Under the pieces are notes generated by a model, which worked only from the letters and a program-made list of their open reading frames with translations, ran no database searches and was not told the origin of the DNA. 64,000 nucleotides of DNA from Psychromonas marina (lineage in GTDB: Bacteria > Pseudomonadota > Gammaproteobacteria > Enterobacterales > Psychromonadaceae), in assembly GCF_030161115.1 (NCBI RefSeq), contig NZ_BSPQ01000004.1, positions 124,001 to 188,000 on the forward strand, written 5' to 3'. Below, in pieces: positions 35,252-47,393 of this stretch. Numbering within the stretch: position 1 is the first letter of the stretch; the number at the start of each line of letters is the position of its first letter. A program made the translations under genes and the position numbers.

Positions 35252-35547
35252 TTAGTGAAGCACGCTTATTACAAGTGATCCTAGCCCCACACATCTCTGA
35301 AAAGGGTACTTTATCTGCTGAAAACCATAACACTATGGTATTCAAAGTTGCTGGTACAGCAACTAAAGCAGAAGTTAAAGCAGCAGTTCAGAAACTATTT
35401 GAAGTTGAAGTGACTGGTGTTCGCACACTAAACGTGAAGGGTAAAACCAAGCGTACAGGTCAACGTATGGGTCGCCGTAGCGACTGGAAAAAAGCATACG
35501 TTACTCTGGCTGAAGGTGCAGACATCGATTTCGCTGGCGCTGAGTAG
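35248..35547 (+). CDS. rplW: 50S ribosomal protein L23
   Basis: A 99-aa protein at the tunnel exit, docking site for trigger factor and SRP. The conserved [27 protein letters not shown] and [13 protein letters not shown] blocks are present. The ATG overlaps the rplD stop. Confidence 0.97.
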   Translation: MISEARLLQVILAPHISEKGTLSAENHNTMVFKVAGTATKAEVKAAVQKLFEVEVTGVRTLNVKGKTKRTGQRMGRRSDWKKAYVTLAEGADIDFAGAE

Positions 35548-35559
35548 AGGAATTATTTA

Positions 35560-36677
<1,118 letters not shown>

Positions 36678-36685
36678 GAGTATTT

Positions 36686-37021
36686 ATGGAAGCTTTAGCT
36701 AAACATTTATTCGCTCGTTCTTCAGCTCAGAAAGCGCGTTTGGTAGCAGATCAAGTACGTGGTCTATCAGTAGAAAAAGCACTAGAACTTTTATCATACA
36801 GCCCTAAGAAAGCAGCTGTATTGATTAAAAAAGTTGTAGATTCTGCAATTGCAAACGCTGAGCATAATGAAGGCGCTGACGTTGATGAGCTAGTTATCAC
36901 AAAAATTTGTGTTGATGAAGGTCCAACAATGAAGCGCATCATGCCGCGTGCGAAAGGCCGTGCCGATCGCATCATGAAGCGTTCTTGCCATATCACAGTA
37001 GTGGTATCAGACAGGGGTTAA
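36686..37021 (+). CDS. rplV: 50S ribosomal protein L22
   Basis: A 111-aa 50S protein whose beta-hairpin lines the exit tunnel. The hairpin segment [21 protein letters not shown], where macrolide-resistance changes occur in other species, looks wild type. It ends 3 bp before rpsC. Confidence 0.97.
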   Translation: MEALAKHLFARSSAQKARLVADQVRGLSVEKALELLSYSPKKAAVLIKKVVDSAIANAEHNEGADVDELVITKICVDEGPTMKRIMPRAKGRADRIMKRSCHITVVVSDRG

Positions 37022-37024
37022 ACA

Positions 37025-37711
37025 ATGGGACAGAAAGTTCATCCTAACGGTATTCGCCTAGGTATCACTAAAGCATTTAGCTCTACTTGGTATGCAGGCA
37101 CAAAGGATTTTGCAGATAACTTATTCAGTGATCACGAAATCCGTAAATTTTTAACAGAGAAATTGAAAAATGCTTCTTTGTCTAAAATTACTATTGAACG
37201 TCCAGCGAAAAGCGTACGTGTGACTATTCACACAGCTCGTCCTGGTGTTGTAATTGGTAAGAAAGGCGAAGATGTTGAGAAGCTACGTACTGCTATTGCT
37301 AAAATGGCCGGCGTTCCAGCTCAAATCAATATCTCAGAAGTTCGTAAACCTGAACTTGACGCAAAACTAGTAGCAGATTCAATCTCTTCTCAGTTAGAGC
37401 GTCGTGTAATGTTCCGTCGTGCTATGAAGCGTGCGGTACAAAATGCTATGCGTCTTGGCGCTAAAGGCATTAAAGTTCAAGTTAGTGGACGTTTAGGTGG
37501 AGCAGAAATCGCTCGTGCTGAATGGTATCGTGAAGGTCGTGTACCTCTACATACTCTTCGTGCGGATATTGATTACTCAACATCTGAAGCGTTAACTGTT
37601 TACGGTATCATCGGCGTTAAAGTTTGGATATTTAAAGGTGAAGTTCTAGGTGGTTTACCACTAGCAGTAGAACCTACACCGTCTAAACCAAAACGCAAAG
37701 GTCGCAAGTAG
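37025..37711 (+). CDS. rpsC: 30S ribosomal protein S3
   Basis: A 228-aa protein at the mRNA entry channel with a KH domain ([20 protein letters not shown]) and the C-terminal domain with [28 protein letters not shown]. Slightly shorter at the C-terminus than E. coli S3 (233 aa). Confidence 0.97.
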   Translation: MGQKVHPNGIRLGITKAFSSTWYAGTKDFADNLFSDHEIRKFLTEKLKNASLSKITIERPAKSVRVTIHTARPGVVIGKKGEDVEKLRTAIAKMAGVPAQINISEVRKPELDAKLVADSISSQLERRVMFRRAMKRAVQNAMRLGAKGIKVQVSGRLGGAEIARAEWYREGRVPLHTLRADIDYSTSEALTVYGIIGVKVWIFKGEVLGGLPLAVEPTPSKPKRKGRK

Positions 37712-37723
37712 GAGTAATATCTA

Positions 37724-38134
37724 ATGATGCAACCAAAACGTATGAAATTCCGCAAAATGTTCAAAGGCCGCAACCGTGGTCTTTCGAAAGGCGCGGAAGT
37801 TAGCTTTGGCGAATTTGGACTTAAAGCAGTCGGCCGTGGCCGAATCACTGCTCGCCAAATCGAAGCAGCACGTCGAGCAATGACTCGTCACGTGAAACGT
37901 CAAGGTCAAATCTGGATCCGAGTATTTCCTGATAAACCGATTACCGGCAAACCGTTAGAAGTTCGTCAAGGTAAAGGTAAAGGTAATGTTGAGTACTACG
38001 TTGCTCAAACTCAGCCAGGTAAAGTTCTTTATGAAATGGCAGGTGTTCCAGAGTCTTTAGCTCGCGAAGCTTTTGCTTTAGCAGCAGCTAAACTACCTCT
38101 AGCAACAACTTTTGTAACTCGTAAGGTGATGTAA
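37724..38134 (+). CDS. rplP: 50S ribosomal protein L16
   Basis: A 136-aa protein binding 23S rRNA near the A-site tRNA. It starts [19 protein letters not shown]. The arginine region [17 protein letters not shown] (hydroxylation site for YcfD in E. coli) is kept. It overlaps rpmC by one base. Confidence 0.97.
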   Translation: MMQPKRMKFRKMFKGRNRGLSKGAEVSFGEFGLKAVGRGRITARQIEAARRAMTRHVKRQGQIWIRVFPDKPITGKPLEVRQGKGKGNVEYYVAQTQPGKVLYEMAGVPESLAREAFALAAAKLPLATTFVTRKVM

Positions 38135-38325
38135 TGAAAGCTAACGAACTTAAAGATAAAAGTGTTGAAGAGCTGAATGCTGAACTTCTTAACTTATTAC
38201 GTGAGCAATTTAACTTACGTATGCAGTTAAACACTGGTCAGTTAGAAAAGCCGCACTCAATTAAACAAGTGCGTCGTGACATTGCCCGTGTTAAGACAGT
38301 ATTAAATCAGAAGGCAGGTGCGTAA
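38134..38325 (+). CDS. rpmC: 50S ribosomal protein L29
   Basis: A 63-aa two-helix protein at the tunnel exit beside L23. The [32 protein letters not shown] pattern is diagnostic. It overlaps both neighbours by one base (TAATG), implying coupled translation. Confidence 0.97.
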   Translation: MKANELKDKSVEELNAELLNLLREQFNLRMQLNTGQLEKPHSIKQVRRDIARVKTVLNQKAGA

Positions 38326-38576
38326 TGAGTCAATCTAATACTCGTACTCTTCAAGGTAAAGTAATCAGTGCAAAGATGGAAAAATCTATCGTTGTAGCTA
38401 TTGAACGTAAAGTGAAGCACCCGTTATACGGTAAATTCATGAAGCGTACTACTAAGCTACATGCACATGATGAAACAAACCAATGTAATGAAGGTGACGT
38501 TGTGCTAATTAGCGAATGTCGTCCTCTATCTAAGAATAAATCTTGGACATTGGCATCAATCGTAACTAAAGCTTAA
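38325..38576 (+). CDS. rpsQ: 30S ribosomal protein S17
   Basis: An 83-aa primary binder of 16S r[35 protein letters not shown] and [11 protein letters not shown] are conserved. It is the last gene of the S10 operon, followed by a terminator. Confidence 0.97.
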   Translation: MSQSNTRTLQGKVISAKMEKSIVVAIERKVKHPLYGKFMKRTTKLHAHDETNQCNEGDVVLISECRPLSKNKSWTLASIVTKA

Positions 38577-38615
38577 TTTAATTTTTTATTAAATTTTCTA
38601 TAGTTACATATGTAT

Positions 38616-38647
38616 AAACGGCGCTCTTTTATGAGTGCCGTTTTTTT
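38616..38647 (+). terminator. S10 operon terminator
   Basis: The stem AAACGGCGCTC / GAGTGCCGTTT (one G-T pair) with a TTTTAT loop, then seven T residues. Read-through to the spc operon is still possible. Confidence 0.85.
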
Positions 38648-38671
38648 AGACTATCTTTCTCTAAAAGTTGG

Positions 38672-38687
38672 TGGTATATTACCGCAC
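38672..38687 (+). promoter_or_regulatory. Probable spc operon promoter (extended -10)
   Basis: TGGTATATT at 38672-38680 is an extended -10 element (TGn plus TATATT) placed between the S10 terminator and rplN. No strong -35 box was seen. The predicted start is near 38687. Confidence 0.5.
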
Positions 38688-38749
38688 CCTAAGAAAATGG
38701 GTAAGCAACTCGAGAGAGTTTAGTTAATTGAAAATAGCGGAGCACTGTA

Positions 38750-39118
38750 ATGATCCAGATGCAAAGTGTGCTTGACGTAGCCGATAATTCCGGCGCTCGA
38801 CGCGTAATGTGTATTAAGGTCCTTGGTGGCTCGCATCGCCGTTATGCAGCAATCGGTGACATTATCAAAGTTTCTGTAAAAGAAGCTATTCCTCGCGGTA
38901 AAGTGAAGAAAGGTGATGTTCATTCAGCTGTGGTTGTGCGTACCAGAAAAGGTGTACGTCGTCCCGATGGTTCTGTAATTCGTTTTGACCGCAACGCTGC
39001 GGTTATGTTGAATGCAAACAACCAGCCAATCGGTACACGTATCTTTGGCCCTGTAACTCGTGAACTTCGTAATGATAATTTCATGAAGATTGTTTCACTG
39101 GCGCCAGAAGTACTGTAA
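38750..39118 (+). CDS. rplN: 50S ribosomal protein L14
   Basis: A 122-aa protein at the 30S-50S interface (bridge B8) and the docking site of RsfS. The start [33 protein letters not shown] matches the family. First gene of the spc operon. Confidence 0.97.
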   Translation: MIQMQSVLDVADNSGARRVMCIKVLGGSHRRYAAIGDIIKVSVKEAIPRGKVKKGDVHSAVVVRTRKGVRRPDGSVIRFDRNAAVMLNANNQPIGTRIFGPVTRELRNDNFMKIVSLAPEVL

Positions 39119-39127
39119 GGAATCGAA

Positions 39128-39442
39128 ATGGCAGCAAAATTAAAGCGTGACGATGAAGTAATTGTTATTGCCGGTAAAGATAAAGGTAAAACTGGGAAAA
39201 TCTCTACAGTTTTAGCTAACGGTAAACTAATTATTGAAGGTGTAAACACTGTTAAGAAACACCAAAAGCCAAACCCACAAGCGGGCGTAACTGGCGGTAT
39301 TATTGAACAGGAAGCACCAATCGAAGTATCAAATGTTGCGATCCTTAACTCGGAAACGGGTAAAGCGGATCGTGTTGGATTTAGACTTGAAGACGGCAAA
39401 AAAGTACGTTTTTTCAAATCTAATAATGAACTTGTGAAGTAA
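39128..39442 (+). CDS. rplX: 50S ribosomal protein L24
   Basis: A 104-aa assembly initiator of the 50S subunit with a KOW motif ([18 protein letters not shown]). AAGGAAT lies upstream of the ATG. Confidence 0.97.
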   Translation: MAAKLKRDDEVIVIAGKDKGKTGKISTVLANGKLIIEGVNTVKKHQKPNPQAGVTGGIIEQEAPIEVSNVAILNSETGKADRVGFRLEDGKKVRFFKSNNELVK

Positions 39443-39454
39443 CTGGAGTTTACG

Positions 39455-39994
39455 ATGGCGAAACTGCATAATTTCTATAAAGACAACGTGGTGTCTGATT
39501 TGCAAAAGCAATTCGGCTACACGTCTGTTATGCAAGTCCCTCGAATAGAGAAAATCACCCTAAACATGGGTGTTGGTGAAGCACTGGCTGATAAAAAAGT
39601 CCTAGAGCACGCAGCGTCAGATATGGCTGCAATCTCAGGTCAAAAGCCAATGATCACTAAAGCACGCCGCTCAGTGGCAGGCTTCAAAATTCGTGAAGGC
39701 TACCCTATTGGTTGTAAAGTAACACTACGTGGTTCACGTATGTGGGAATTTTTTGAGCGTTTGGTAACAATCGCTATCCCACGTGTACGTGATTTCCGTG
39801 GCCTAAATGCTAAAGCATTTGACGGTCGTGGTAACTACTCTATGGGTGTTCGTGAGCAAATCATTTTCCCTGAAATTGATTACGATAAAGTTGATAAGAT
39901 TCGTGGTTTAGATATCACAATCACTACATCAGCTAAGACTGACGAAGAAGGACGTGCTCTACTGACTGCGTTTAACTTCCCATTCCGTAAGTAA
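39455..39994 (+). CDS. rplE: 50S ribosomal protein L5
   Basis: A 179-aa 5S rRNA-binding protein of the central protuberance. In E. coli, S8 represses the spc operon by binding mRNA at the rplX-rplE junction. The nucleotide sequence around this start (39442-39500) reads much like the E. coli target, so the control may be kept, though I did not fold it. Confidence 0.97.
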   Translation: MAKLHNFYKDNVVSDLQKQFGYTSVMQVPRIEKITLNMGVGEALADKKVLEHAASDMAAISGQKPMITKARRSVAGFKIREGYPIGCKVTLRGSRMWEFFERLVTIAIPRVRDFRGLNAKAFDGRGNYSMGVREQIIFPEIDYDKVDKIRGLDITITTSAKTDEEGRALLTAFNFPFRK

Positions 39995-40004
39995 GGTGTA
40001 AATA

Positions 40005-40310
40005 ATGGCTAAACAATCAATGAAAGCGCGTGAAGTAAAACGTGAGAAGCTTGTGGCTAAGTTCGCTGAAAAACGCGCTAACTTAAAAGCAATTATTAGT
40101 GGTGTTGACTCTAGCGATGAAGATCGTTGGAATGCAGTACTACAGCTTCAATCGCTACCTCGTGATTCAAGCTCTGCACGTCAACGTAACCGTTGTAACG
40201 TGACAGGTCGTCCACATGGTTATCTTCGTAAGTTTGGCATGAGCCGTATTAAGGTTCGTGAGCATATGATGCGCGGAGAAATCCCTGGCCTTAAGAAAGC
40301 CAGCTGGTAA
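40005..40310 (+). CDS. rpsN: 30S ribosomal protein S14 (zinc-free long form)
   Basis: A 101-aa protein of the long form. It has a single Cys ([19 protein letters not shown]) and lacks the CxxC pairs of the zinc-binding short form. Part of the 30S head. Confidence 0.97.
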   Translation: MAKQSMKAREVKREKLVAKFAEKRANLKAIISGVDSSDEDRWNAVLQLQSLPRDSSSARQRNRCNVTGRPHGYLRKFGMSRIKVREHMMRGEIPGLKKASW

Positions 40311-40336
40311 TCAATTAAATCACGGAGTAAATAGTT

Positions 40337-40729
40337 ATGAGCATGCAAGATCCTATTTCGGATATGCTTACGCGTATTCGTAACGGTCAAGCAGCAAGCA
40401 AAGTATCTGTAAAAATGCCTTCTTCTAAGCAAAAAGTTGCAATCGCAGCTGTGCTTAAAGCAGAAGGTTACATAGCAGATTTCTCTGTTGCTGGTGACAC
40501 AAAGCCTGAATTAGAAGTTACTTTAAAGTACTTCGAAGGCAAAAAAGTTATCGACACCCTAAAGCGAGTTTCTCGTCCAGGCCTACGTATCTACAAAGGT
40601 GCAAATGACTTACCAAAAGTTATGGCTGGTTTAGGTATCGCGATTGTTTCAACTTCTCAAGGTGTAATGACTGACCGTGCAGCGCGTAAAGCGTCTATCG
40701 GTGGTGAAATCATCTGTTACGTATCATAA
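40337..40729 (+). CDS. rpsH: 30S ribosomal protein S8 (spc autoregulator)
   Basis: A 130-aa primary binder of the 16S central domain and the known repressor of the spc operon in enterics. The C-terminal [33 protein letters not shown] is conserved. Confidence 0.97.
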   Translation: MSMQDPISDMLTRIRNGQAASKVSVKMPSSKQKVAIAAVLKAEGYIADFSVAGDTKPELEVTLKYFEGKKVIDTLKRVSRPGLRIYKGANDLPKVMAGLGIAIVSTSQGVMTDRAARKASIGGEIICYVS

Positions 40730-40739
40730 GGAGTAGTCT

Positions 40740-41273
40740 ATGTCTCGTATAGCTAAGGCACCGATTACTGTTCCTGCTGGCGTAGAAGTTAAAGTAAACG
40801 GTCAAGAAGTTACTGTTAAAGGTAACAAAGGCGAATTAGTTCGCACTCTTAATGATGCTGTAGTTGTTAAGCTAGAAGACGGTGTGGTTTCATTCGCACC
40901 AGTTGAAGGCGTTAAAAACGCGTGGGCACAAGCAGGTACTGCACGTGCTAACGTAAACAACATGGTTGTAGGCGTAACTGAAGGCTTTAAGAAGACTCTT
41001 CTTCTTCAAGGTGTTGGTTACCGTACACAGGTTAAAGGTCAAGATGTAAACCTAACTTTAGGTTTCTCTCATCCTGTCGTTTACTCATTACCTCAAGGTA
41101 TTTCTGCTACGGCGCCAAGCCAAACAGAAATCATCATTGAAGGTTCTGACAAGCAACAAGTTGGCCAAGTAGCTGCAGAGATTCGTGCATTCCGTCCACC
41201 AGAGCCTTATAAAGGCAAGGGTGTTCGTTACGCTGATGAAAACGTGCGTCGTAAAGAAGCGAAGAAAAAGTAA
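40740..41273 (+). CDS. rplF: 50S ribosomal protein L6
   Basis: A 177-aa protein near the factor-binding site, with two repeated domains and the C-terminal [17 protein letters not shown] signature. Confidence 0.97.
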   Translation: MSRIAKAPITVPAGVEVKVNGQEVTVKGNKGELVRTLNDAVVVKLEDGVVSFAPVEGVKNAWAQAGTARANVNNMVVGVTEGFKKTLLLQGVGYRTQVKGQDVNLTLGFSHPVVYSLPQGISATAPSQTEIIIEGSDKQQVGQVAAEIRAFRPPEPYKGKGVRYADENVRRKEAKKK

Positions 41274-41282
41274 GGTAAGAAC

Positions 41283-41633
41283 ATGGATAAGAAATCATCT
41301 CGTCTTCGTCGTGCTACTCGCACACGTAAGAAGTTACAAGAGCTTGGTGCTACTCGTCTAGTGATCAACCGTACACCTCGCCATACTTACGCGCAGGTAA
41401 TTACAGCTGACGCATTAGTCGTAGCAAGTGCTTCTACTTTAGAAAAAGAAGTGCGTGCTCAAGTGAGCAACGGTGGTAACAAAGAAGCAGCTCAACTAAT
41501 TGGTAAATTAGTTGCAGAGCGTGCGGTAGAGAAAGGAATTACTAAAATTTCTTTCGACCGTAGCGGTTTCCAGTACCACGGTCGTGTAGCAGCATTAGCT
41601 GAAGCAGCTCGTGAAGCTGGTCTTCAGTTCTAA
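41283..41633 (+). CDS. rplR: 50S ribosomal protein L18
   Basis: A 116-aa 5S rRNA-binding protein with a basic N-terminal tail ([16 protein letters not shown]) and the [30 protein letters not shown] tail. Confidence 0.97.
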   Translation: MDKKSSRLRRATRTRKKLQELGATRLVINRTPRHTYAQVITADALVVASASTLEKEVRAQVSNGGNKEAAQLIGKLVAERAVEKGITKISFDRSGFQYHGRVAALAEAAREAGLQF

Positions 41634-41644
41634 GGGTAAAGATT

Positions 41645-42145
41645 ATGTCTAAAGTAGAATCTCAAGCCGGTGATCTGAACGAAAAGCTAATCGCAGTGAA
41701 CCGTGTTTCAAAAGTAGTTAAAGGTGGTCGTATCTTTAGCTTCACAGCACTGACAGTAGTTGGTGATGGTAGTGGCCGTGTTGGTTTTGGTTACGGTAAA
41801 GCACGTGAAGTTCCAGCAGCTATTCAAAAAGCTATGGAAAAAGCACGTCGCAATATCAGCGAAATCCAACTTAAAGGTAACACTCTGCAGCATCCGATCA
41901 AGGGTCGTCACTCTGGATCGAAAGTGTACATGCAACCAGCATCTGAAGGTACTGGTATCATCGCAGGTGGTGCAATGCGTGCCGTATTAGAAGTTGTTGG
42001 CGTACAAAATGTACTTGCTAAAGCTTACGGCTCAACTAACCCAATTAACGTAGTTCGCGCTACGCTTGATGCTCTAGAGAACATGAACTCTCCAGAACAG
42101 ATTGCAGCTAAGCGTGGCCTAAGTGTTAATGAATTACTGGGGTAA
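41645..42145 (+). CDS. rpsE: 30S ribosomal protein S5
   Basis: A 166-aa protein involved in decoding accuracy and mRNA entry. The double-stranded-RNA-binding-like domain ([36 protein letters not shown]) and the S5 C-terminal fold are intact. Confidence 0.97.
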   Translation: MSKVESQAGDLNEKLIAVNRVSKVVKGGRIFSFTALTVVGDGSGRVGFGYGKAREVPAAIQKAMEKARRNISEIQLKGNTLQHPIKGRHSGSKVYMQPASEGTGIIAGGAMRAVLEVVGVQNVLAKAYGSTNPINVVRATLDALENMNSPEQIAAKRGLSVNELLG

Positions 42146-42151
42146 TTAAGC

Positions 42152-42334
42152 ATGGCTACTAAAACAATTAAAGTAACTCAAACCAAAAGTGCAATTGGCC
42201 GTTTACCAAAGCACCGTGCAACAATGACAGGTCTAGGCCTTCGTCGCATCGGTCACACAGTAGAGTTGGAAGATACTCCATGTGTACGTGGTATGGTTAA
42301 TAAAGTATTTTACATGGTTAAGGTTGAGGGGTAA
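42152..42334 (+). CDS. rpmD: 50S ribosomal protein L30
   Basis: A 60-aa protein ([35 protein letters not shown]). It lies 6 bp after rpsE and 2 bp before rplO. Confidence 0.96.
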   Translation: MATKTIKVTQTKSAIGRLPKHRATMTGLGLRRIGHTVELEDTPCVRGMVNKVFYMVKVEG

Positions 42335-42336
42335 TT

Positions 42337-42771
42337 ATGAAATTAAATACTCTATCTCCAGCAGCTGGTGCTAAGCACGCTGCTAAACGTGTTGGTCGTG
42401 GTATCGGCTCTGGGAATGGTAAAACTTGTGGCCGCGGTCATAAAGGTTTGAAATCTCGTTCAGGTGGTACAGTACGTCCAGGTTTTGAAGGCGGTCAAAT
42501 GCCTCTTAAACAACGTTTACCAAAATTCGGTTTTACATCTCGTAAATCTCTTGTTAGCGGTGAAGTTCGTTTGAACGAAATTGCTAAAGTAGATGGCGAA
42601 GTTGTAACAATCGAAACGTTGAAGCAGGCAGGTCTACTTGTAAACACTATTAAGTTTGCAAAAGTAGTTCTATCTGGTGAGATCTCTCGTTCAGTTACAG
42701 TAAAGGGTCTTCGTGTAACGAAGGGTGCTCGTGCTGCAATTGAAGCTGCAGGCGGAAAAATCGAGGAATAA
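42337..42771 (+). CDS. rplO: 50S ribosomal protein L15
   Basis: A 144-aa assembly protein with the glycine-rich N-terminus ([27 protein letters not shown]) and the [17 protein letters not shown] core. Precedes secY by 5 bp. Confidence 0.97.
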   Translation: MKLNTLSPAAGAKHAAKRVGRGIGSGNGKTCGRGHKGLKSRSGGTVRPGFEGGQMPLKQRLPKFGFTSRKSLVSGEVRLNEIAKVDGEVVTIETLKQAGLLVNTIKFAKVVLSGEISRSVTVKGLRVTKGARAAIEAAGGKIEE

Positions 42772-42776
42772 TAGGA

Positions 42777-44105
42777 ATGGCTAAGAAACCAGGGTTAGAC
42801 CCTAAAGCAGTTCAGGGCAATAATTTAAGCGAACTTAAAACACGACTTCTGTTTGTTTTAGGAGCTATATTAGTGTTCCGTATGGGCTCTTTTGTTCCGA
42901 TCCCTGGTATTGACGCCGCTGTCCTAGCTGACCTCTTTAACCAGCAGAAGGGTACCATCATAGAGATGTTTAACATGTTCTCTGGTGGTGCGCTTGAACG
43001 TGCATCTATATTTGCACTGGGTATTATGCCGTATATTTCGGCCTCTATTATTATCCAGTTGATGACTGTTGTTCATCCTCCTTTAGCTGAGCTAAAGAAA
43101 GAGGGTGAGTCAGGTCGTCGTAAAATAAATCAATATACACGTTACGGTACTTTGGTTTTAGGTACATTCCAAGCAATTGGTATTGCGACCGGTTTGCCAA
43201 CGATGATGCCAGGTCTGGTTGAAAATCCAGGCATGGCATTTTATATCACGGCAGTTGTAAGCTTAGTAACGGGAACTATGTTCCTAATGTGGCTAGGTGA
43301 GCAAATTACTGAACGCGGTATTGGTAATGGTATTTCTATCATTATCTTTGTAGGTATTATTGCTGGATTGCCAAGTGCAATTGGGCAAACAGCTGAGCAA
43401 GCACGTCAAGGTGAAATTCATCTTCTAGTGTTATTAGCATTAACTGTTATCGTTTTTGCAACAACTGCTTTTGTAGTTTTTGTTGAACGTGGTCAACGAC
43501 GTATCGTTGTTAACTACGCAAAACGTCAACAGGGCCGTAAGGTTTTTGCTGCGCAAAGCACTCACTTGCCATTGAAATTAAATATGGCTGGTGTTATCCC
43601 TGCAATCTTTGCCTCGAGTGTTATCTTATTTCCTGGTACAATCGCAGCTTGGTTTGGTCAGACTGAAGGTTTAGGTTGGTTATCCGACGTTTCTTTGGCT
43701 TTACAGCCAGGGCAACCGCTACATATGATGTTATATGCAGCTGCTATTATCTTCTTTTGCTTCTTTTATACAGCACTTACGTTTAATCCACGTGAGACAG
43801 CTGATAATTTGAAGAAAAGCGGTGCCTTTATTCCAGGTATACGTCCCGGAGAACAAACGTCACGTTACATTGATAAAGTGATGACTCGCCTAACTTTAGC
43901 TGGCGCGTTATATATTACCTTTATCTGTTTGATTCCCGAGTTTATGATGGTCGCGATGAATACGCAGTTCTACTTCGGTGGTACGTCGTTATTAATTATC
44001 GTTGTTGTTATCATGGACTTTATGGCACAGGTACAGACTCATTTGATGTCTAATCAATATGACTCTGTCTTGAAAAAAGCTAACTTAAAAGATTACGGCA
44101 AATAG
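42777..44105 (+). CDS. secY: Preprotein translocase subunit SecY
   Basis: The 442-aa channel of the Sec translocon, with ten membrane helices, that passes unfolded proteins across or into the inner membrane with SecE, SecG and SecA. Signature stretches are [31 protein letters not shown] (plug and helix 2) and [24 protein letters not shown] in the SecA-binding loops. Encoded within the spc operon, as in most bacteria. Confidence 0.97.
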   Translation: MAKKPGLDPKAVQGNNLSELKTRLLFVLGAILVFRMGSFVPIPGIDAAVLADLFNQQKGTIIEMFNMFSGGALERASIFALGIMPYISASIIIQLMTVVHPPLAELKKEGESGRRKINQYTRYGTLVLGTFQAIGIATGLPTMMPGLVENPGMAFYITAVVSLVTGTMFLMWLGEQITERGIGNGISIIIFVGIIAGLPSAIGQTAEQARQGEIHLLVLLALTVIVFATTAFVVFVERGQRRIVVNYAKRQQGRKVFAAQSTHLPLKLNMAGVIPAIFASSVILFPGTIAAWFGQTEGLGWLSDVSLALQPGQPLHMMLYAAAIIFFCFFYTALTFNPRETADNLKKSGAFIPGIRPGEQTSRYIDKVMTRLTLAGALYITFICLIPEFMMVAMNTQFYFGGTSLLIIVVVIMDFMAQVQTHLMSNQYDSVLKKANLKDYGK

Positions 44106-44144
44106 CCTAATCTGGAAAAGTTATACTAACTACGGAGTGTTGCA

Positions 44145-44258
44145 ATGAAAGTTCGTGCATCCGTTAAAAAAATCTGTCGTAACTGCAAAGTTATCAAGCG
44201 CAACGGTGTTGTGCGTGTTATCTGTGTAGAGCCAAAGCATAAACAACGCCAAGGCTAA
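44145..44258 (+). CDS. rpmJ: 50S ribosomal protein L36 (zinc form)
   Basis: A 37-codon gene starting ATG AAA GTT, preceded by GGAG. The product [20 protein letters not shown]... keeps the zinc ligands C11, C14, C27 and H32, so it is the zinc-dependent form. One residue shorter than E. coli L36 (VICVEPKH in place of VICSAEPKH). It ends the spc operon, 40 bp after secY. Confidence 0.95.
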   Translation: MKVRASVKKICRNCKVIKRNGVVRVICVEPKHKQRQG

Positions 44259-44277
44259 TCCAGATTTTGGATCAATT

Positions 44278-44310
44278 GCTTAGGTAGTGTTTACTGCCTA
44301 AGCTTATTTT
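44278..44310 (+). terminator. Hairpin between rpmJ and rpsM
   Basis: GCTTAGGTAG at 44278-44287 and CTGCCTAAGC at 44294-44303 form a 10-bp stem with one G-T pair, followed by TTATTTTG. Probably a partial terminator between the spc and alpha operons. Confidence 0.65.
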
Positions 44311-44324
44311 GTTTGATAATTTAT

Positions 44325-44400
44325 CATTTGTAGAGTATCCTACCGGGCTTTTCGCAAATGAACTGTTAACTTTTAAGGAGTGCATAGTGGCCCGTATCGC
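44325..44400 (+). promoter_or_regulatory. Alpha operon leader, S4-binding pseudoknot (Alpha_RBS type)
   Basis: CATTTG at 44325-44330 pairs with CAAATG at 44355-44360, enclosing GAGTATCCTACCGGGCTTTTC, and AAGGAGTGCATAGTGGCCCGTAT follows. The order and wording closely match the E. coli alpha operon ribosome-binding site, where S4 traps the pseudoknot to repress rpsM-rpsK-rpsD-rplQ. Function is inferred from this match. Confidence 0.8.
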
Positions 44401-44743
44401 TGGCATTAACGTTCCTGATCATAAGCATATCGTTGTTGCATTAACTGCAATTTTTGGTATTGGTAAAACAAGCGCACAAAAAATCTGTGTTGCAACTGGT
44501 TTTGCTGAATCAACGAAGCTTAAAGATCTGGAAGAATCACAAATCGAAGCTATTCGTACTGAAGTAGCTAATTTCACCGTTGAAGGTGATTTACGTCGTG
44601 AAGTTTCTATGAACATCAAGCGTCTTATGGACCTTGGCTGTTACCGTGGACTTCGTCATCGTCGCAGCTTGCCTGTACGTGGACAGCGTTCTAAAACGAA
44701 TGCTCGTACTCGTAAAGGTCCGCGCAAAGCAATCAAGAAATAA
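44387..44743 (+). CDS. rpsM: 30S ribosomal protein S13
   Basis: A 118-aa 30S head protein touching the P-site tRNA and the 50S subunit. I choose the GTG at 44387 ([13 protein letters not shown]), with AAGGAG 7 bases upstream, as in E. coli; a longer frame from 44309 would translate the leader. The C-terminal [21 protein letters not shown] tail is conserved. Target of S4 repression through the leader. Confidence 0.96.
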   Translation: MARIAGINVPDHKHIVVALTAIFGIGKTSAQKICVATGFAESTKLKDLEESQIEAIRTEVANFTVEGDLRREVSMNIKRLMDLGCYRGLRHRRSLPVRGQRSKTNARTRKGPRKAIKK

Positions 44744-44755
44744 GGGTAAGAGATA

Positions 44756-45145
44756 ATGGCTAAGACTCCAACTCGTGCTCGCAAGCGCGTTAAAAAGCAA
44801 GTTGCTGATGGTATGGCTCATATCCATGCGTCTTTCAACAACACAATCGTAACTATTACAGATCGCCAAGGTAATGCTCTTTCTTGGGCAACTGCAGGTG
44901 GTTCTGGTTTCCGTGGTTCTCGTAAATCTACTCCGTTCGCTGCACAGGTTGCTGCTGAACGTGCTGCTGAAGCAGCTAAAGAGTACGGTCTTAAAAACGT
45001 AGAAGTTTTTGTAAATGGACCAGGACCTGGTCGTGAATCTTCGATTCGCGCACTAAACGCGGCGGGTTTCCGTGTGACTAATATTACTGACGTTACACCA
45101 ATCCCACATAATGGTTGTCGTCCACCAAAGAAACGTCGCGTTTAA
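44756..45145 (+). CDS. rpsK: 30S ribosomal protein S11
   Basis: A 129-aa protein of the 30S platform near the E site. The [43 protein letters not shown] block is nearly invariant. The C-terminal [14 protein letters not shown] is conserved. Confidence 0.97.
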   Translation: MAKTPTRARKRVKKQVADGMAHIHASFNNTIVTITDRQGNALSWATAGGSGFRGSRKSTPFAAQVAAERAAEAAKEYGLKNVEVFVNGPGPGRESSIRALNAAGFRVTNITDVTPIPHNGCRPPKKRRV

Positions 45146-45178
45146 TCGCAACTTTCTAAGGTAATTGGAGAAAGAACA

Positions 45179-45799
45179 ATGGCAAGATATTTAGGTCCTA
45201 AGCTTAAGCTTAGCCGTCGCGAAGGCACTGATTTATTTCTTAAATCTGGCGTTCGAGCGATCGATTCTAAGTGTAAAATCGATAACGCACCTGGTGTACA
45301 TGGTGCGCGTAAACCTCGTCTATCTGACTACGGTTTACAACTACGTGAAAAGCAAAAAGTTCGTCGTATGTACGGTGTACTTGAAAAGCAATTCCGTAAC
45401 TACTACAAAGAAGCAGCTCGTCTGCAAGGCAACACTGGTGAAAACTTACTTCAACTTCTTGAAGGCCGTTTAGACAATGTTGTTTACCGTATGGGTTTTG
45501 GTGCTACACGCGCTGAATCACGTCAATTAGTAAGCCACAAAGCTCTAATGGTTAACGGTACAGTTGTTAACATTCCATCTTTCAATGTGAAAGCTGGCGA
45601 TGTTATTTCAATTCGTGAAAAAGCTAAAAAGCAAGCACGTATTGGCGCTGCACTTGAGATTGCTGGTCAACGTGAAACTCTTGGTTGGGTTTCTGTTGAT
45701 ACAACGAAAATGGAAGGCGCTTTTGTTCGTCAACCTGAACGTTCAGATTTATCTGCTGAGATTAACGAACAGTTAATCATCGAACTTTACTCTAAGTAA
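45179..45799 (+). CDS. rpsD: 30S ribosomal protein S4 (alpha operon autoregulator)
   Basis: A 206-aa primary 16S binder with an S4 RNA-binding domain near residues 95-155 ([31 protein letters not shown]). It is also the known repressor of its own operon through the leader before rpsM. Confidence 0.97.
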   Translation: MARYLGPKLKLSRREGTDLFLKSGVRAIDSKCKIDNAPGVHGARKPRLSDYGLQLREKQKVRRMYGVLEKQFRNYYKEAARLQGNTGENLLQLLEGRLDNVVYRMGFGATRAESRQLVSHKALMVNGTVVNIPSFNVKAGDVISIREKAKKQARIGAALEIAGQRETLGWVSVDTTKMEGAFVRQPERSDLSAEINEQLIIELYSK

Positions 45800-45824
45800 A
45801 GTTAACTGCTAAGAGAGGACACAA

Positions 45825-46811
45825 ATGCAGGGTTCTGTAATTGATTTTCTAAAACCAAGATTAGTTGATATCGAACAAGTCAACGCAACTAGAGCTAAAG
45901 TGACTTTAGAGCCACTTGAGCGTGGTTTCGGCCACACTCTAGGTAACGCACTTCGTCGTATCTTATTATCGTCTATGCCTGGCACAGCGGTAACTGAAGT
46001 AGAAATTGATGGTGTACAACATGAGTACAGCACCAAGGAAGGCGTACAAGAAGATATCCTTGAGATTCTTCTTAACCTTAAAGGTCTAGCTGTTAAGCTT
46101 GAAGGTAAAAACGAAGTTCTAGTTAGCTTAACTAAATCTGGCGCTGGTCCTGTTACTGCAGGCGACATCATCCATGATGGTGATGTAGAGATAGTCAACC
46201 CAGAACATGTGATCTGTCATTTAACGGGCAATGCTGAAATCAGCATGCGTATTAAAATAGAATCAGGTCGCGGTTATGTTCCAGCTTCATCACGTATTCA
46301 TACTGAAGAAGATGAGCGTCCAATTGGTCGTCTACTAGTAGACGCGACTTTCAGCCCTGTTGAGCGTATTGCTTACAATGTTGAATCAGCTCGTGTTGAA
46401 CAGCGTACCGATTTAGACAAACTCGTTATCGATATGGAAACGGATGGCACGCTTGATCCGGAAGAAGCAATTCGTCGCGCAGCTACAATTTTAGCTGAGC
46501 AATTAGACGCATTTGTTGATTTACGCGAAGCAAGTACGCCAGTAGTTGAAGATGACAAACCTGAGTTTGATCCGATTCTTTTGCGCCCAGTAGATGATTT
46601 AGAGTTAACTGTTCGTTCTGCTAACTGTTTGAAAGCAGAAACGATTCACTACATCGGTGATCTAGTACAACGTACTGAAGTTGAGCTTCTTAAAACGCCT
46701 AATTTAGGTAAGAAGTCATTAACTGAGATCAAAGATGTTCTTGCATCACGTGGACTATCTCTAGGTATGCGCCTAGAAAATTGGCCGCCAGCAAGCCTAA
46801 TCGAAGATTAA
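45825..46811 (+). CDS. rpoA: RNA polymerase alpha subunit
   Basis: The 328-aa alpha subunit. The N-terminal domain (to about 235; [26 protein letters not shown]) dimerises to seed polymerase assembly. A flexible linker leads to the C-terminal domain ([33 protein letters not shown]), which binds UP-element DNA and activators. The C-terminal determinants match E. coli closely. Confidence 0.97.
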   Translation: MQGSVIDFLKPRLVDIEQVNATRAKVTLEPLERGFGHTLGNALRRILLSSMPGTAVTEVEIDGVQHEYSTKEGVQEDILEILLNLKGLAVKLEGKNEVLVSLTKSGAGPVTAGDIIHDGDVEIVNPEHVICHLTGNAEISMRIKIESGRGYVPASSRIHTEEDERPIGRLLVDATFSPVERIAYNVESARVEQRTDLDKLVIDMETDGTLDPEEAIRRAATILAEQLDAFVDLREASTPVVEDDKPEFDPILLRPVDDLELTVRSANCLKAETIHYIGDLVQRTEVELLKTPNLGKKSLTEIKDVLASRGLSLGMRLENWPPASLIED

Positions 46812-46850
46812 TAAACCAATTTTCGAATAACGAATAATAAGGATTAAGTC

Positions 46851-47231
46851 ATGCGTCATCGTCACAGTGGACGTCAACTTAACCGAAACAGCAGCCATCG
46901 TCAGGCTATGTTTCGCAATATGGCAAGCTCAATTGTTGAACATGAAGTAATTAAGACTACTTTACCTAAAGCAAAAGAACTTCGTCGTGTAGTTGAACCT
47001 TTAATTACACTAGCTAAAACGGATAGCGTTGCTAACCGTCGTTTAGCTTTTGCTCGCACGCGTGATAACGCGGTTGTAGCTAAACTATTTAATGAATTGG
47101 GTCCTCGTTACGAGGGTCGCCCTGGTGGTTACACACGTATCATTAAATGTGGTTTCCGTACTGGTGATAAAGCTCCTATGGCTTACATCGAGTTGGTTGA
47201 CCGTCCAGTAGTAGCAGACGAAGAAGCGTAA
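46851..47231 (+). CDS. rplQ: 50S ribosomal protein L17
   Basis: A 126-aa protein at the tunnel exit region ([45 protein letters not shown]). Last gene of the alpha operon, followed by a strong terminator. Confidence 0.97.
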   Translation: MRHRHSGRQLNRNSSHRQAMFRNMASSIVEHEVIKTTLPKAKELRRVVEPLITLAKTDSVANRRLAFARTRDNAVVAKLFNELGPRYEGRPGGYTRIIKCGFRTGDKAPMAYIELVDRPVVADEEA

Positions 47232-47250
47232 GCCTCTTCTCAGTTACATT

Positions 47251-47280
47251 AAAAAGCCGAACGTAATGTTCGGCTTTTTT
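47251..47280 (+). terminator. Alpha operon terminator
   Basis: AAAAAGCCGAACG-TAATG-TTCGGCTTTTTT: an 8-bp GC-containing stem with A and T tracts. It closes the ribosomal supercluster. Confidence 0.92.
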
Positions 47281-47393
47281 GTATCTGTAAGAAAGTAATT
47301 AGTTTTTAGCTGTCTGTCGTTAGCAAGTTCAAAATCAAACCCATACAAATACCTTTATACTTTGCATTTAAATTATAATGGTTTTTAGTGTGC

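Noticed and set aside
44309-44386. N-terminal extension of S13
   Set aside because: The extra codons would translate the S4-binding leader; the GTG at 44387 has the correct ribosome site and family start.
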